Origin: DATBDN01 sp963715995
Lineage (GTDB): Bacteria > Actinomycetota > Thermoleophilia > Solirubrobacterales > Thermoleophilaceae
Assembly (NCBI GenBank): GCA_963715995.1
Contig: OY970283.1
Location: 186,001-250,000 of the forward strand
DNA length: 64,000 bases
Direction of reading: 5' to 3'
Positions 34,329 to 43,865 of the stretch are shown here, in pieces. The position numbers and the translations under genes were made by a program. Every line of letters starts with the position of its first letter. Within the stretch, counting starts at the first letter, position 1. The notes beneath the pieces were generated by a model. It worked only from the letters and a program-made list of their open reading frames with translations, ran no database searches and was not told where the DNA came from.

Positions 34329-35930
34329 CTAGTGCCGGAAGTGGCGCCTGCTCGTGAAGACCATCGCCACGCCGGCGTTGTTGCAGGCGTCGATCGTGGC
34401 CTGGTCGTTCTTCGACCCGCCCGGCTGGATCACGCTCTTCACTCCGGCCGCGAACGCCATCTCGGGGCCGTCCGGGAACGGGAAGAAGGCGTCGCTTGCC
34501 ATCGCTGCGCCCCCCAGCGGGAGCTCGGCTGCGGCTGCCTTCTCGACCGCGATCCGGACCGAGTCGACGCGTGACATCTGGCCTGCGCCAATTCCCGCCG
34601 TGCCCAGGCCGTGACTCATCACGATCGCGTTCGAGCGCACGTGCTTGCACACCTTCCACGCGAACAGCAGCTCGCCCCACTCCTCTTCGCTGGGCTTGCG
34701 CTCGGTGACGACCTGCATCTCGTCGCGCAGCTCGAGGTCGGTGTCGCGGTCCTGCACGAGCACGCCGCCGCGCACGCGCTTGAGGTCCTGCTCGGCGACC
34801 GACGCGCCCCGCTGCTCGTCGTCGGCCAGGATGCGCAGGTTGGGCTTCGACTCGAGGATCTGCAATGCCTCGTCGCTGTAGCCCGGCGCGAAGACGAGCT
34901 CCAGGAACATGGAGTTGAGCTTTGTCGCGAGCGGGACATCCACCGGCCGGTTGACGCACACGACGCCGCCGAAGGCGCTTATCGGATCAGCGGCAAGCGC
35001 CTTGTCGAATGCCTCCTCCGCGCTCGAGCCGACTGCGCAGCCGCACGGGTTGTTGTGCTTGACGATGACGGCCGCCGGCACCTCGAACTCCTCGAGCAGC
35101 CGCCGCGCCGAGTCGAGGTCGAGCAGGTTGTTGAACGACAGTTCCTTGCCGTGCAGCTTGCCGACCATCGACAGCAGGTGCGTGCGGCTGCCCGCGTTCG
35201 CGTAGTAGGCGGCGCGCTGGTGCGGGTTCTCGCCGTAGGAGAGGTCGAGCACCTTCTCGTATGCGCGCACGAGCACGGTCGGGAAGTCGTCCTCGCGCTT
35301 GCCGAACCACTCGCTGATCGCGGCGTCGTAGCGCGCCGTCGTGGTGAACGCCTCGAGCGCGAGCGCCTCGCGCGTGCGAATCGACAGGCGGTTGTCGGCA
35401 CCGCGCAGCTCTTCGAGCACGGCGTCGTAGCTCTCCGGGCTGGTGACCACCGCGGAGAACGCGTGGTTCTTCGCGGACGCGCGGATGAGCGTGGGCCCGC
35501 CGATGTCGATGTTCTCGATCACCTCGGCGTCCTCGACCCCGCGGCGGGCCGCGGTCTGCTCGAACGGATAGAGGTTGACGCAGACCAGGTCGATCGGCTC
35601 GATGCCGTGCTCGTTGAGCGTGGCCACGTGCTCCGGGTTGTCGCGCACCGCGAGCACCCCCGCATAGATGCGCGGGTTGAGCGTCTTCACGCGCCCGTCG
35701 AGGATCTCCGGGAAGCCTGTGTAGTCGTCGATCGCACGCGATTGGACGCCGTTCTCGGCCAGGAAGCGAGCGGTGCCGCCGGTGGAGATGATCTCCACCC
35801 CGAGCTCCGTGAGCCCGCGGGCGAAGTCGGCCACCCCGCGCTTGTCGGACACGGTGATGAGCGCGCGCTGGATGCGCACCTCAGCCGGGGCTGCGATCGC
35901 TACGGGAGAAACGGCTCGGACCTCATTCAT
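34329..35930 (-). CDS. purH: Bifunctional AICAR transformylase / IMP cyclohydrolase
   Basis: It catalyses the last two steps of IMP synthesis: formyl transfer to AICAR and ring closure. At 533 residues it is full length. The N-terminal MGS-like cyclohydrolase shows RALITVSDKRGVADFARGL and STGGTARFL; the transformylase part shows VKHNNPCGCAVG, AFGGVVCVN and a C-terminal SDAFFPFPDGPEMA. The ATG at 35930 overlaps the purN stop by eight bases. The frame stays open upstream into purN because of the purN frameshift, which makes an apparent 710-codon frame. It is the last gene of the recQ-purN-purH run. Confidence 0.96.
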   Translation of the reverse strand: MNEVRAVSPVAIAAPAEVRIQRALITVSDKRGVADFARGLTELGVEIISTGGTARFLAENGVQSRAIDDYTGFPEILDGRVKTLNPRIYAGVLAVRDNPEHVATLNEHGIEPIDLVCVNLYPFEQTAARRGVEDAEVIENIDIGGPTLIRASAKNHAFSAVVTSPESYDAVLEELRGADNRLSIRTREALALEAFTTTARYDAAISEWFGKREDDFPTVLVRAYEKVLDLSYGENPHQRAAYYANAGSRTHLLSMVGKLHGKELSFNNLLDLDSARRLLEEFEVPAAVIVKHNNPCGCAVGSSAEEAFDKALAADPISAFGGVVCVNRPVDVPLATKLNSMFLELVFAPGYSDEALQILESKPNLRILADDEQRGASVAEQDLKRVRGGVLVQDRDTDLELRDEMQVVTERKPSEEEWGELLFAWKVCKHVRSNAIVMSHGLGTAGIGAGQMSRVDSVRIAVEKAAAAELPLGGAAMASDAFFPFPDGPEMAFAAGVKSVIQPGGSKNDQATIDACNNAGVAMVFTSRRHFRH

Positions 35931-36534
35931 CGATGACCACCCAACGCGGATCCGAGGGATCGATCGAGACCTTCCCCCGGCTATCAGACTGACGGCTTCG
36001 GGCAGCAGCTCGTGCTCGATTGCGTGGACCTGCTGCTCCACAACGGCGATGTCGCGAGGATAGGGAAGCTCGAAGGCCCGCTGGAGGATGATCGCGCCGC
36101 TGTCGATGCCCTCGTCGACGAAATGCACGGTGACTCCGGAGACCTTGACGCCGTACTCGATCGCCTGCTCGATCGAATCGGATGCCGGCGAACGCCGGCA
36201 GGAGTGCGGGGTGCACGTTGACGATCGCGTTCGGGAAGCGGCCGATGAACACCGGCGTGAGCAGCTCCATGAAGCCGGCCAGGACGACGAGCTGCGCGCC
36301 GAGCGAGTCGATCCAATCCGCCAGCGCCGCGTCACGCTCGCTGCGATCGGCGTAATCGTCCTGCCTGAAGACCGCCGTCTCGATCCCCGCCGCGGCGGCG
36401 CGCTCGAGCCCACGCGCCTCGGCACGATTCGAAGCCACGCCTGCGATCTCGGCGTCGCCACCGTGAACCGTGTCGATCAGCGCCTGGAGGTTCGACCCCT
36501 CACCGGAGACGAGTACGACGATCCGAAAGCTCAC
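35923..36534 (-). pseudogene. purN: Phosphoribosylglycinamide formyltransferase with two compensating frameshifts
   Basis: PurN formylates GAR in purine synthesis. From GTG 36534 the reading is normal: RIVVLVSGEGSNLQAL, and NVHPALLPAF with the catalytic Asn/His. Near 36184-36190 it shifts one base, continues as SDSIEQAIEYGVKVSGVTVHFVDEG and PEAVSLIAG in that frame, then returns at the C-run 35974-35978 to end GKVSIDPSDPRWVVIDE at the expected stop. The total length (203 codons) and the purH overlap fit an intact gene. Sequence errors are the likely cause. The start overlaps the recQ stop (GTGA). Confidence 0.85.
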
Positions 36535-38300
36535 GCCGCGATCGCCGCGGGCTGCGGCACGACCTTCAACTTCGGGAACTTGCCGCCCGTCGATGCCAGC
36601 CTGCCGTCCGTGATCAGCTGGTCGACCCGCGCGAGGATGTCCGCCCGGCGCATGTTCGATGCCATCGCGTACGCGCCGAGGCCGTCGTACGAGTTCTCCT
36701 TGACCTTCTTGCTGCGGCCGCCGTGGAGGATCTCGACACAGGCGGTGCGGCCGACCGACGGGCGCGCCGTGCGGACGACCGAGAAGATCGCGTCGTCGAG
36801 CGACTCGAGCACCTCGGGTGGGGGCGGGGGCGCCACCGGCATGAGCGCCGGCGAGCAGACGTCGCAGCAGTTCTCGGCCTGTGGCGTGCTGGTGTCGCCG
36901 AAGTGGCGCAGGATCGCCACCCGCCGGCAGCTGTCGGCCTCGGCATAGGCCCAGATCTCGCGGTACTGGCGCCAGCGCACGCGGATGCCTTCCTCCATCG
37001 ACGCCCGGCAGCGGGCGGCGGCGCCAAGGTCGTATTCGCCCACCAGCCGGCCCGCCACGCGCGTGCTCGGCGCTGGTGAAGGCTGGACCACCCCGGCCCG
37101 GATGAGGTGCCCGAGGATGGCCCGCAGCTTGTCGGCGTCGCAGCCCGCGGCGCCGGCCAGCTCGAATACGTCCTCGTTGAAGGCGCCGTTGCCGTCGGCC
37201 GCCCAGGACAGCCGCGCCGCGACGTCGCGCGGCATGCGCTCGTCGAGCTGCTCCTGCTTGATGAAGTGGACGTGGAGCGCCTTGTCGCGGCCCTCGGCCA
37301 GCAGCACCGCGCGCCCCGGCAGGCCGTCGCGGCCCGCGCGCCCAGCCTCCTGGTAGTAGGCCTCGAGTGACGCGGGCGTGGAGGCGTGGACGACCGTGCG
37401 GACGTTCGGCTTGTCGACGCCCATCCCAAAAGCGTTGGTGGCGACGATGACCGGCGTCTCGTCGGCGAGGAAGCGCCGCTGGACCGCAGCGCGGCGCTCG
37501 CGGTCGAGGCCGGCGTGGTAGGGCTCTGCGCGCACGCCCAGCTCGCTCGAGACGAGCTCTGCCAGCTCCTGGCAGCCCGCGCGCGTGCCCGCGTAGACGA
37601 TCGCCGGCAGCGCGTCGGCGCCGCGCAGCGTCTCGAGCAGCATCGGCCGCTTCTGGCCGCCGCCCGGCCGCGCGACGGTGAACGCGAGGTTCGGCCGGTC
37701 GAAGCCCGTCATGACCGTGACCGGGTCACGCAGCGCCAGGCGGCGGGCAATGTCCTGGGCGACCCGGGCCGTGGCCGTGGCCGTCGAGGCCATGACGGCT
37801 CGCGCGCGGAGCCGCTTGGCGACCGCCTCGAGCCTGAAGTAGTCGGGGCGGAAGTCGTGGCCCCACTGGGACACGCAGTGGGCCTCGTCGACGACGAACA
37901 GGCCGATCTCGATCTCGGCCATCTGGTCGAGGAACCCGGGGGCGCCGAAGCGCTCGGGAGCCACGTACAGCAGCCGCAGATCGCCCGCGAGCGCGCGCTG
38001 GATGGCGATGCGATTGTCCTCGCCCGACTGCTGGGCGTTGACGAGCGCGACCTGGTCGCCGGCGCCGCGGGCACGCAGGCCGTCGACCTGGTCCTGCATC
38101 AGCGCGACGAGCGGCGAGACGACCAGCGTGAGCTGCTCGCTCATGAGCGCGGGGAGCTGATAACAGAGCGACTTCCCCGAGCCCGTCGGCATGACGACCA
38201 GCGCGTCGCGCCCCTCGAGCGCCGCCCGCACGGCCTGCTCCTGGCCTGGCCGGAAGGTGCGAAAGCCGAAGTGCTGGTGGAGGGCGGAGCTCAGGTCCAT
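36531..38300 (-). CDS. recQ: RecQ-type ATP-dependent DNA helicase
   Basis: A 3'-5' superfamily 2 helicase in recombination and fork repair. Seen in order are FGFRTFRPGQEQAV (Q-motif region), Walker A MPTGSGKS, VSPLVALMQDQ, DEAH near residue 160, STATAT, and the motif VI region YYQEAGRAGRDG. A zinc-binding part follows with ENCCDVCSP, then a C-terminal helical region (LITDGRLAS). At 589 residues it lacks a clear HRDC domain. It lies between purF and purN with the same orientation and a GTGA overlap to purN. A 96-base gap before it contains two GTTACA elements 26 bases apart and may hold its promoter. Confidence 0.94.
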   Translation of the reverse strand: MDLSSALHQHFGFRTFRPGQEQAVRAALEGRDALVVMPTGSGKSLCYQLPALMSEQLTLVVSPLVALMQDQVDGLRARGAGDQVALVNAQQSGEDNRIAIQRALAGDLRLLYVAPERFGAPGFLDQMAEIEIGLFVVDEAHCVSQWGHDFRPDYFRLEAVAKRLRARAVMASTATATARVAQDIARRLALRDPVTVMTGFDRPNLAFTVARPGGGQKRPMLLETLRGADALPAIVYAGTRAGCQELAELVSSELGVRAEPYHAGLDRERRAAVQRRFLADETPVIVATNAFGMGVDKPNVRTVVHASTPASLEAYYQEAGRAGRDGLPGRAVLLAEGRDKALHVHFIKQEQLDERMPRDVAARLSWAADGNGAFNEDVFELAGAAGCDADKLRAILGHLIRAGVVQPSPAPSTRVAGRLVGEYDLGAAARCRASMEEGIRVRWRQYREIWAYAEADSCRRVAILRHFGDTSTPQAENCCDVCSPALMPVAPPPPPEVLESLDDAIFSVVRTARPSVGRTACVEILHGGRSKKVKENSYDGLGAYAMASNMRRADILARVDQLITDGRLASTGGKFPKLKVVPQPAAIAA

Positions 38301-38396
38301 CGGTCCGGCGACCCTAGCGCCGCGAGCGGCGGTTTCGGGCGTTCTGTAACGGCGGTGTTGCGCTCGTTGCGGGGTTGTAACGCCGCGGGGCGGGAA

Positions 38397-39854
38397 CTAC
38401 GAGCGGACGATCGACAGCGCCGGCGTGCCGGCCGACTCCATCGCGAACTTGCCGCGCGCGGCCAGCGTCTTCTCGAGCGGGAAGTCACCCGAGAAGCAGG
38501 CGTCGCAGTGGGAGTCCCGCGGAGCCTGGATCGCCTCGTAGACGCCCTCGAGCGACAGGTACGCAAGCGAGTCGGCGCCAAGCTCCTCGGCGATCTCGTC
38601 GATGGTCCTGCCGTGGGCGACCATCTCCTCACGGGTGGACATGTCGACGCCGTAGTGACAGGGGTGGCGGATCGGCGGAGCGGAGATGCGCAGATGCACC
38701 TCGGACGCGCCCGCCTCACGGAGCATCCTCACGAGCTGGCGGGTGGTGTTGCCGCGCACGATCGAGTCGTCGACCACGACCAGGCGCTTGCCGCCGACCA
38801 CCTGCGGCAGCGGGTTGAACTTCATCCGCAGGCCCTGCTTGCGCAGCTCGTCGCCCGGCTGGATGAAGGTGCGCGCCACGTAGCGGTTCTTGACGAGGCC
38901 GTCCTCGCGGGGCAGGCCAGACGCGCGCGCGAAGCCGTTGGCGGCCGGGGTGCCCGAGTCCGGCACGCCGATGACGATGTCGGCGTCGACCGGCGCCTCG
39001 CGGGCGAGGACCTCGCCCATCCTGCGGCGCGACTCGTAGACCAGGCGACCCTCGAGCGTCGAGTCCGGCCGCGCGAAGTAGATGTGCTCGAAGACGCAGA
39101 AGGCGTCGCGCGTGCGCGGCACGACCTGGCGCACGTCGATCCCGCGCTCGCCGAGCGAGAGCATCTCGCCCGGGGCCACCTCGCGCACGAACTCGGCGCC
39201 GAGCATGTCGAAGGCGCAGCTCTCGGATGCCACGCAGTAGCGGTCACCGAGCTTGCCGAGCGCCAGCGGGCGCAGTCCGAGCGAATCGCGGAAGGCAACG
39301 ACCGAGTCACGCGTGAGGACCACGATCGAGAACGCTCCCTCGAGCCGCGGCAGCACCTCCTCGACGGCCTCCTCGATCGTCGGCGCATCGCTGGTCGAGA
39401 GCATCGCCGCGATGACCTCCGAGTCGGAGGTCCCGAGCAGCTGGATGCCCTGAGCGACCAGCTCGTCACGCAGCGCGACCGCGTTGATCAGGTTGCCGTT
39501 GTGCGCCAGCGCCACCTCACGCCTGTCCGAGCGGTGGACCGGCTGCGAGTTCTCCCAGTTGGAGGACCCGGTGGTGGAGTAGCGGACGTGGCCGATGGCC
39601 ATCTGCCCCGGCAGCGCGCGCAGCTTCTGCTCGTCGAAGACCTGTGAGACGAGGCCGCGGTCGCGCAGCGTGGTGATGTGGCCGTTGTCGGTGACGGCGA
39701 TGCCGGCCGACTCCTGCCCGCGGTGCTGGAGCGAGTAGAGCGCGAAGTAGCTGAGGCGCGCGACCTCGGATCCGGGCGCGTACACGCCGAACACGCCGCA
39801 CTCGTCGCGCGGCCCGTCACGATCGTCTACGAAGGGGTCGTCGAGAGCAGTCAT
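38397..39854 (-). CDS. purF: Amidophosphoribosyltransferase
   Basis: This is the committed step of purine synthesis, forming phosphoribosylamine from PRPP and glutamine. The 485-residue protein carries a short propeptide before the nucleophile cysteine in DECGVFGVY (Cys19 as read), then the Ntn glutaminase (LQHRGQESAGIAV, GHVRYSTTGSS) and a PRPP-binding loop VVVDDSIVRGNTT near residue 345. HCDACFSGDFP near the end has the cysteines that in related enzymes bind an iron-sulfur cluster. ATGA overlap with purL. Confidence 0.97.
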   Translation of the reverse strand: MTALDDPFVDDRDGPRDECGVFGVYAPGSEVARLSYFALYSLQHRGQESAGIAVTDNGHITTLRDRGLVSQVFDEQKLRALPGQMAIGHVRYSTTGSSNWENSQPVHRSDRREVALAHNGNLINAVALRDELVAQGIQLLGTSDSEVIAAMLSTSDAPTIEEAVEEVLPRLEGAFSIVVLTRDSVVAFRDSLGLRPLALGKLGDRYCVASESCAFDMLGAEFVREVAPGEMLSLGERGIDVRQVVPRTRDAFCVFEHIYFARPDSTLEGRLVYESRRRMGEVLAREAPVDADIVIGVPDSGTPAANGFARASGLPREDGLVKNRYVARTFIQPGDELRKQGLRMKFNPLPQVVGGKRLVVVDDSIVRGNTTRQLVRMLREAGASEVHLRISAPPIRHPCHYGVDMSTREEMVAHGRTIDEIAEELGADSLAYLSLEGVYEAIQAPRDSHCDACFSGDFPLEKTLAARGKFAMESAGTPALSIVRS

Positions 39855-42070
39855 TCGAAGGAGCTGGGCACCGCTTGCTCGTAGGCCTTCACGGCCTCCT
39901 CGACCTGCAGCGACAGGCTAGCAGTGGCCCCCTCCAGCAATACAGCCTCGCCGCCGGTTTCGCCAATCTCCACGAACGGGATATCCGCGCAGATTGCGGC
40001 AAGCGACTTGACGTTCTCGGGCGCACACGCGAGCAGGAACCCACCCGGCCCCTCGGCGAACGCCAGGCGGTCGAACTCGGGCTCCTCGCCAGACCCGCCG
40101 GGCAGGTGCGGCAGGCGGACGATCGCCCCTACGCGCGCAGGGATGCACATCTCGGCCAGCGCCACCGCCAGCCCGCCCTCTGCGATGTCGTGCGCCGCCT
40201 CGACCAGGCCGGAGCGCACGGCCTCGCGGATGACCGCGAGCGCCCGCGCATGCTCCGCCAGGTCGATCGCCGGCAGCCCATCGGCCAGCCCGCCGCGCAG
40301 CTTCTCGAGCTCCGAGCCGGCGAGCGAGGGCCCGAACACGCCCGCGAACACGATCGCCTGGCCCGCGCGCGTGAACGAGTTGACGGGCGCCAGGTCCGGG
40401 TCGGGCAGCTTGCCGACCATGCCGACAACCGGCGTGGGGTAGATGGGCCCGTCGGGCGCCTCGTTGTAGAGCGAGACGTTGCCCCCCACGACCGGGGTGT
40501 CGAGCTCGCGGCAGGCGTCGGCCAGGCCCTCGACCGCCTTGGTGAGCTGCCACGCGATATGCGGCTTCTCGGGGTTGCCGAAGTTCAGGCAGTTGGTGAG
40601 GCCGAGCGGCTCGGCGCCGACGCAGGCCAGGTTGGCTGCGCACTCGACGACACCCTCGGCCGCGCCGACGTAGGGGTCGCAGGCCACCCGCCGCCCGTTG
40701 CCCTCGATCGACACCGCAAGCGCACCGTGGCCGCCGTCGTCGCGCAGGTGGAGCACCGCCGCCTCCGCCTGTCCGGGCCGCCTGACCGTGCGCGAGCCGA
40801 CGAGCGGGTCGTACTGCTCGAACGCCCACAGCTTGCTTGCGATCGACGGCGCGGCCAGGAGCGCTGCCAGCGTCTCTGCGGTGGACGCGTCAGCGGCGAT
40901 GCGCGCCGGGCCCGGCGAGTACACGGGCGCCGCCGGCCGCTCCGGCTCGAGGTCGTAGAGCGGGCAGTCGTCGACCAGCACGGTCACCGGCATGTCGCCG
41001 ACCAGATCGTCGCCGTCGAACACGCGCAGCCGGTCGCCGTCGGTGACCGTCCCGATCGCGCTCGCGCGCACCTCCCACTTCTCGCAGACGTCGAGCACGG
41101 CGTCGAGCAGCCCCGGCTCGACCACGCACAGCATCCGCTCCTGCGACTCCGAGATCATGATCTCGAACGGCTCCATGTCGGCCTCGCGCAGCGGCACCCT
41201 GGCCATGTCGAGGTCGATCCCGACCTCGCCCTTCGAAGCCATCTCCGACGCAGACGAGGTCAGCCCCGCCGCGCCGAGATCTTGAAGCGACGCGAGCAGC
41301 TCGCGGTCGAGCAGCTCGAGGCAGCACTCGATCAGCTTCTTCTCCTCGAACGGATCGCCGATCTGCACCGACGGCCGCTTGGCCTCGTCGCCTTCGCCGA
41401 GCTCCGCGGAGGCGAGGACCGACGCGCCGCCGATCCCGTCACGCCCGGTGAGCGCACCGAGCAGCACGACGTGGTTACCGACTCCCGCGGCCGCGGCGCG
41501 CGTGAGGCGCTCGTGCGGCGCGATGCCCAGGCACATGGCGTTGACCAGGCAGTTCTGCTCGTAGGGCGCCTCGAAGTAGATCTCGCCGCCCACCGTCGCG
41601 ACGCCGACGGAGTTGCCGTAGTGGCCGATGCCGGCTACCACGCGCTCGAGCAGGTAGCGCGAGCGCGCCGAGTCGAGCTCGCCGAAGCGCAGCGAGTCGA
41701 GCACGGCGATCGGCCGCGCTCCCACCGCGAAGATGTCGCGCAGGATGCCGCCGACGCCCGTGGCCGCGCCCTGGAACGGCTCGACCGCGCTCGGGTGGTT
41801 GTGGGACTCGACCTTGAACGCGATCGCGAGCCCGTCGCCCACGTCCACCGCCCCCGCGTTCTCACCGGGGCCGAGCAGCAGGTGCGGCCCCTCAGTCGGC
41901 AGCTTGCGCAGCAGCTTCTTCGAGTGCTTGTAGCCGCAGTGCTCGGACCACATGAGCGAGAAGACCGCGAGCTCGACCTCGTTCGGCTCCTTGCCGAGCC
42001 GCTCGACGATCAGCTCGTACTCGTAGTCGGTCAGGCCGAGGTCGCGGTGCCGGGCTCCCGCCCCGATCAC
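39851..42070 (-). CDS. purL: FGAM synthase subunit II (small PurL type)
   Basis: It converts FGAR to FGAM using ammonia from PurQ, with PurS as the bridge. At 739 residues this is the small PurL used by Gram-positive bacteria. It contains LMWSEHCGYKHSKKLLRKLP, FKVESHNHPSAVEPFQGAATGVGG with the conserved His, and two tandem PurM-like halves (second with VGMVGKLPD). The GTG at 42070 overlaps the purQ stop, and the purL stop overlaps the purF start. Confidence 0.97.
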   Translation of the reverse strand: MIGAGARHRDLGLTDYEYELIVERLGKEPNEVELAVFSLMWSEHCGYKHSKKLLRKLPTEGPHLLLGPGENAGAVDVGDGLAIAFKVESHNHPSAVEPFQGAATGVGGILRDIFAVGARPIAVLDSLRFGELDSARSRYLLERVVAGIGHYGNSVGVATVGGEIYFEAPYEQNCLVNAMCLGIAPHERLTRAAAAGVGNHVVLLGALTGRDGIGGASVLASAELGEGDEAKRPSVQIGDPFEEKKLIECCLELLDRELLASLQDLGAAGLTSSASEMASKGEVGIDLDMARVPLREADMEPFEIMISESQERMLCVVEPGLLDAVLDVCEKWEVRASAIGTVTDGDRLRVFDGDDLVGDMPVTVLVDDCPLYDLEPERPAAPVYSPGPARIAADASTAETLAALLAAPSIASKLWAFEQYDPLVGSRTVRRPGQAEAAVLHLRDDGGHGALAVSIEGNGRRVACDPYVGAAEGVVECAANLACVGAEPLGLTNCLNFGNPEKPHIAWQLTKAVEGLADACRELDTPVVGGNVSLYNEAPDGPIYPTPVVGMVGKLPDPDLAPVNSFTRAGQAIVFAGVFGPSLAGSELEKLRGGLADGLPAIDLAEHARALAVIREAVRSGLVEAAHDIAEGGLAVALAEMCIPARVGAIVRLPHLPGGSGEEPEFDRLAFAEGPGGFLLACAPENVKSLAAICADIPFVEIGETGGEAVLLEGATASLSLQVEEAVKAYEQAVPSSFE

Positions 42071-42720
42071 GCGGGGACCTGGGCGAGCGACTCGAACAGA
42101 ATGCCGCCGTCGGCCGAGCCGGTCAGCTCGTCCACTGCGTGCTCGGGGTGCGGCATGAGCCCGACGACGTTGCCGGACTCGTTCGACACGCCCGCGATGT
42201 CGTCGACCGAGCCGTTCGGGTTCTGCCCCGGCGCGTAGCGGAACACGACCTGCTCGCCCAGTGACTCAGGCTCGGGGTGGTAGTAGCGCCCGGTCGTGTG
42301 CTTGACCGGGATCGACAGCGACGCGCCTTCCTCACACGCCCGGGTGAAGGGCGTGCCGGAGTTGGCCACCACGACGTCGACCTGGCGCGCGATGAAGCGC
42401 AGCGACGTGTTGGGGAGCAGCGCGCCCGGGAGCAGGCGCGCCTCGCACAGGACCTGGAAGCCGTTGCAGATACCGAGCACGGGACCGCCCTCGGCGGCGA
42501 ACTCGGCCACCGCCTCCATGACCGGCGAGAAGCGCGCGATCGCGCCCACGCGCAGGTAGTCGCCGTACGAGAAGCCGCCCGGCACGACCACGGCGTCGAC
42601 GCCCTTCAGGTCACGGTCGCGGTGCCACAGGATCTCCGCCTCGCCGAAGCGCGCGGCCGCGAGCCAGGCGTCGTGCTCGTCGCAGGAGCCCGGGAAGCGG
42701 ATGACCCCGAAGCGCGTCAC
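42067..42720 (-). CDS. purQ: FGAM synthase glutaminase subunit
   Basis: A class I glutamine amidotransferase of 217 residues that supplies ammonia to PurL. The catalytic cysteine is in VLGICNGFQVL near residue 85, and the His/Glu pair is in LMPHPEHAVDEL near the end. The start FGVIRFPGSCDEHDAW is typical. The GTG at 42720 overlaps the purS stop. Confidence 0.97.
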   Translation of the reverse strand: MTRFGVIRFPGSCDEHDAWLAAARFGEAEILWHRDRDLKGVDAVVVPGGFSYGDYLRVGAIARFSPVMEAVAEFAAEGGPVLGICNGFQVLCEARLLPGALLPNTSLRFIARQVDVVVANSGTPFTRACEEGASLSIPVKHTTGRYYHPEPESLGEQVVFRYAPGQNPNGSVDDIAGVSNESGNVVGLMPHPEHAVDELTGSADGGILFESLAQVPA

Positions 42721-42932
42721 TCGATCTCGTAGTCCTCGATCAGCGGATTGGTGAGCAGCTGCTCGCAGATCTCCGGCAGGCGCGACTCGTCCTCGAGGTC
42801 GAGCTCGACCATCCGCCCGACGCGCACCCCGGACACCCCGTCGAAGCCGAGCGCCGGCAGGGCGCGCTCGACCGTCTGGCCCTGCGGGTCGAGGATCCCC
42901 GCCTTCGGGCGAATGAGCACGCGCTTCCTCAA
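42717..42932 (-). CDS. purS: FGAM synthase PurS subunit
   Basis: A small 71-residue protein that docks PurQ to PurL. It shows the whole family pattern RVLIRPKAGILDPQGQTVERAL and GRMVELDLED. The usual starts are absent at the right place; TTG at 42932 overlaps the purC stop (TTGA), matching the coupling seen between all five genes. GTG 42920 is an alternative but would cut the first strand. Confidence 0.92.
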   Translation of the reverse strand: MRKRVLIRPKAGILDPQGQTVERALPALGFDGVSGVRVGRMVELDLEDESRLPEICEQLLTNPLIEDYEIE

Positions 42933-43807
42933 CGCGCGGCGACGCGCTCGAGCCACGCCGAGAAGGGCTCGCCGGTGATGCGCTCGTATGCGTTCACGTA
43001 GAGGTCGCGCGTGCGGTCGACGACCTCCTCGGGCAGCGCCGGCGCAGGCGGCGACTTGTCCCACCCCGACTGCGTGGCCCAGTCGCGCACGTACTGCTTG
43101 TCGAACGACGGCTGGCCGTGGCCAGGCTCGTAGCCCTCCGCAGGCCAGAAGCGCGACGAATCCGGCGTGAGCACCTCGTCGCCGAGCACGATCTGGCCGT
43201 TCGCGCCGCGCCCGAACTCGAACTTGGTGTCGGCCAGGATGATGCCGCGCGAGCGTGCGTGCTCGGCCGCCCGGGCGTAGACAGCGATCAAGAGGTCGCG
43301 CAGCTGCTCGAGCAGCGCGCGGTCACCGAGGATCTCGGCGGCGCGGTCGAAGTCGACGTTCTCGTCGTGGTCGCCGACGTCGGCCTTGGTGGCCGGCGTG
43401 AAGATGGGCTCCGGCAGCTGCTCCGACTCGCTCAGGCCCTCGGGCAGCTCGATGCCGCAGATGGCGCCCGAGGCCTGGTAGTCCTTCCAGCCCGAGCCCG
43501 TGATGTAGCCGCGCACCACGCACTCAACCGGGAACATCTCGAGGCGCTCGACGAGCATGGCCCGCCCGCGCGTCTCGTCGGGAACGTCGGTGAACGAGAC
43601 GACGTGATTCGGGACGATGTCGGCGGTCTTCTCGAACCAGAAGGCGGAGATGCCGGTGAGAACCTTGCCCTTGTCGCGCACCGGGGTCGGGTGGACCACG
43701 TCATAGGTGGAGATGCGGTCCGTTGCGACCATCAGCAGCCGGTCGCCGGCCTCGTATATGTCGCGCACCTTGCCCTGCGCGATGGGATTCGATAGCGCAG
43801 AAGTCAT
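42929..43807 (-). CDS. purC: SAICAR synthetase
   Basis: It ligates CAIR and aspartate. The 292-residue protein shows GKVRDIYEAGDRLLMVATDRISTYDVV, RGYITGSGWKDY, and ADTKFEFG with DEVLTPDSSRFWP. This fits the larger PurC type. The ATG at 43807 is chosen over ATG 43813 because a TAGCCT box (43816-43821) lies eight bases before it, as for other leaderless-type genes here. It is the first gene of the purCSQLF unit. Confidence 0.95.
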   Translation of the reverse strand: MTSALSNPIAQGKVRDIYEAGDRLLMVATDRISTYDVVHPTPVRDKGKVLTGISAFWFEKTADIVPNHVVSFTDVPDETRGRAMLVERLEMFPVECVVRGYITGSGWKDYQASGAICGIELPEGLSESEQLPEPIFTPATKADVGDHDENVDFDRAAEILGDRALLEQLRDLLIAVYARAAEHARSRGIILADTKFEFGRGANGQIVLGDEVLTPDSSRFWPAEGYEPGHGQPSFDKQYVRDWATQSGWDKSPPAPALPEEVVDRTRDLYVNAYERITGEPFSAWLERVAAR

Positions 43808-43815
43808 CCGCATCG

Positions 43816-43821
43816 AGGCTA
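43816..43821 (-). promoter_or_regulatory. Possible -10 box of the purC operon
   Basis: On the minus strand TAGCCT ends eight bases before ATG 43807, with no Shine-Dalgarno. It overlaps the alternative ATG at 43813, which argues for 43807. Confidence 0.35.
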
Positions 43822-43851
43822 CCAACACGCCCCGTCGGCACCGGGGGTCGG

Positions 43852-43857
43852 TAGCTT
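43852..43857 (+). promoter_or_regulatory. Possible -10 box for the LuxR-type regulator
   Basis: TAGCTT ends eight bases before GTG 43866 with no ribosome-binding site. It is divergent to the purC box; the two starts are 58 bases apart. Confidence 0.35.
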
Positions 43858-43865
43858 TGTCACCA

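Noticed and set aside
34329..36461. Natural PurN-PurH fusion protein of about 710 residues
   Set aside because: The fused frame lacks the first third of PurN. The PurN start, catalytic segment and normal stop are in the neighbouring frame, so a frameshift in purN explains the read-through.
37386..39647. 753-codon plus-strand open frame over recQ and purF
   Set aside because: Antisense of two clearly recognised genes, with no domain of its own.
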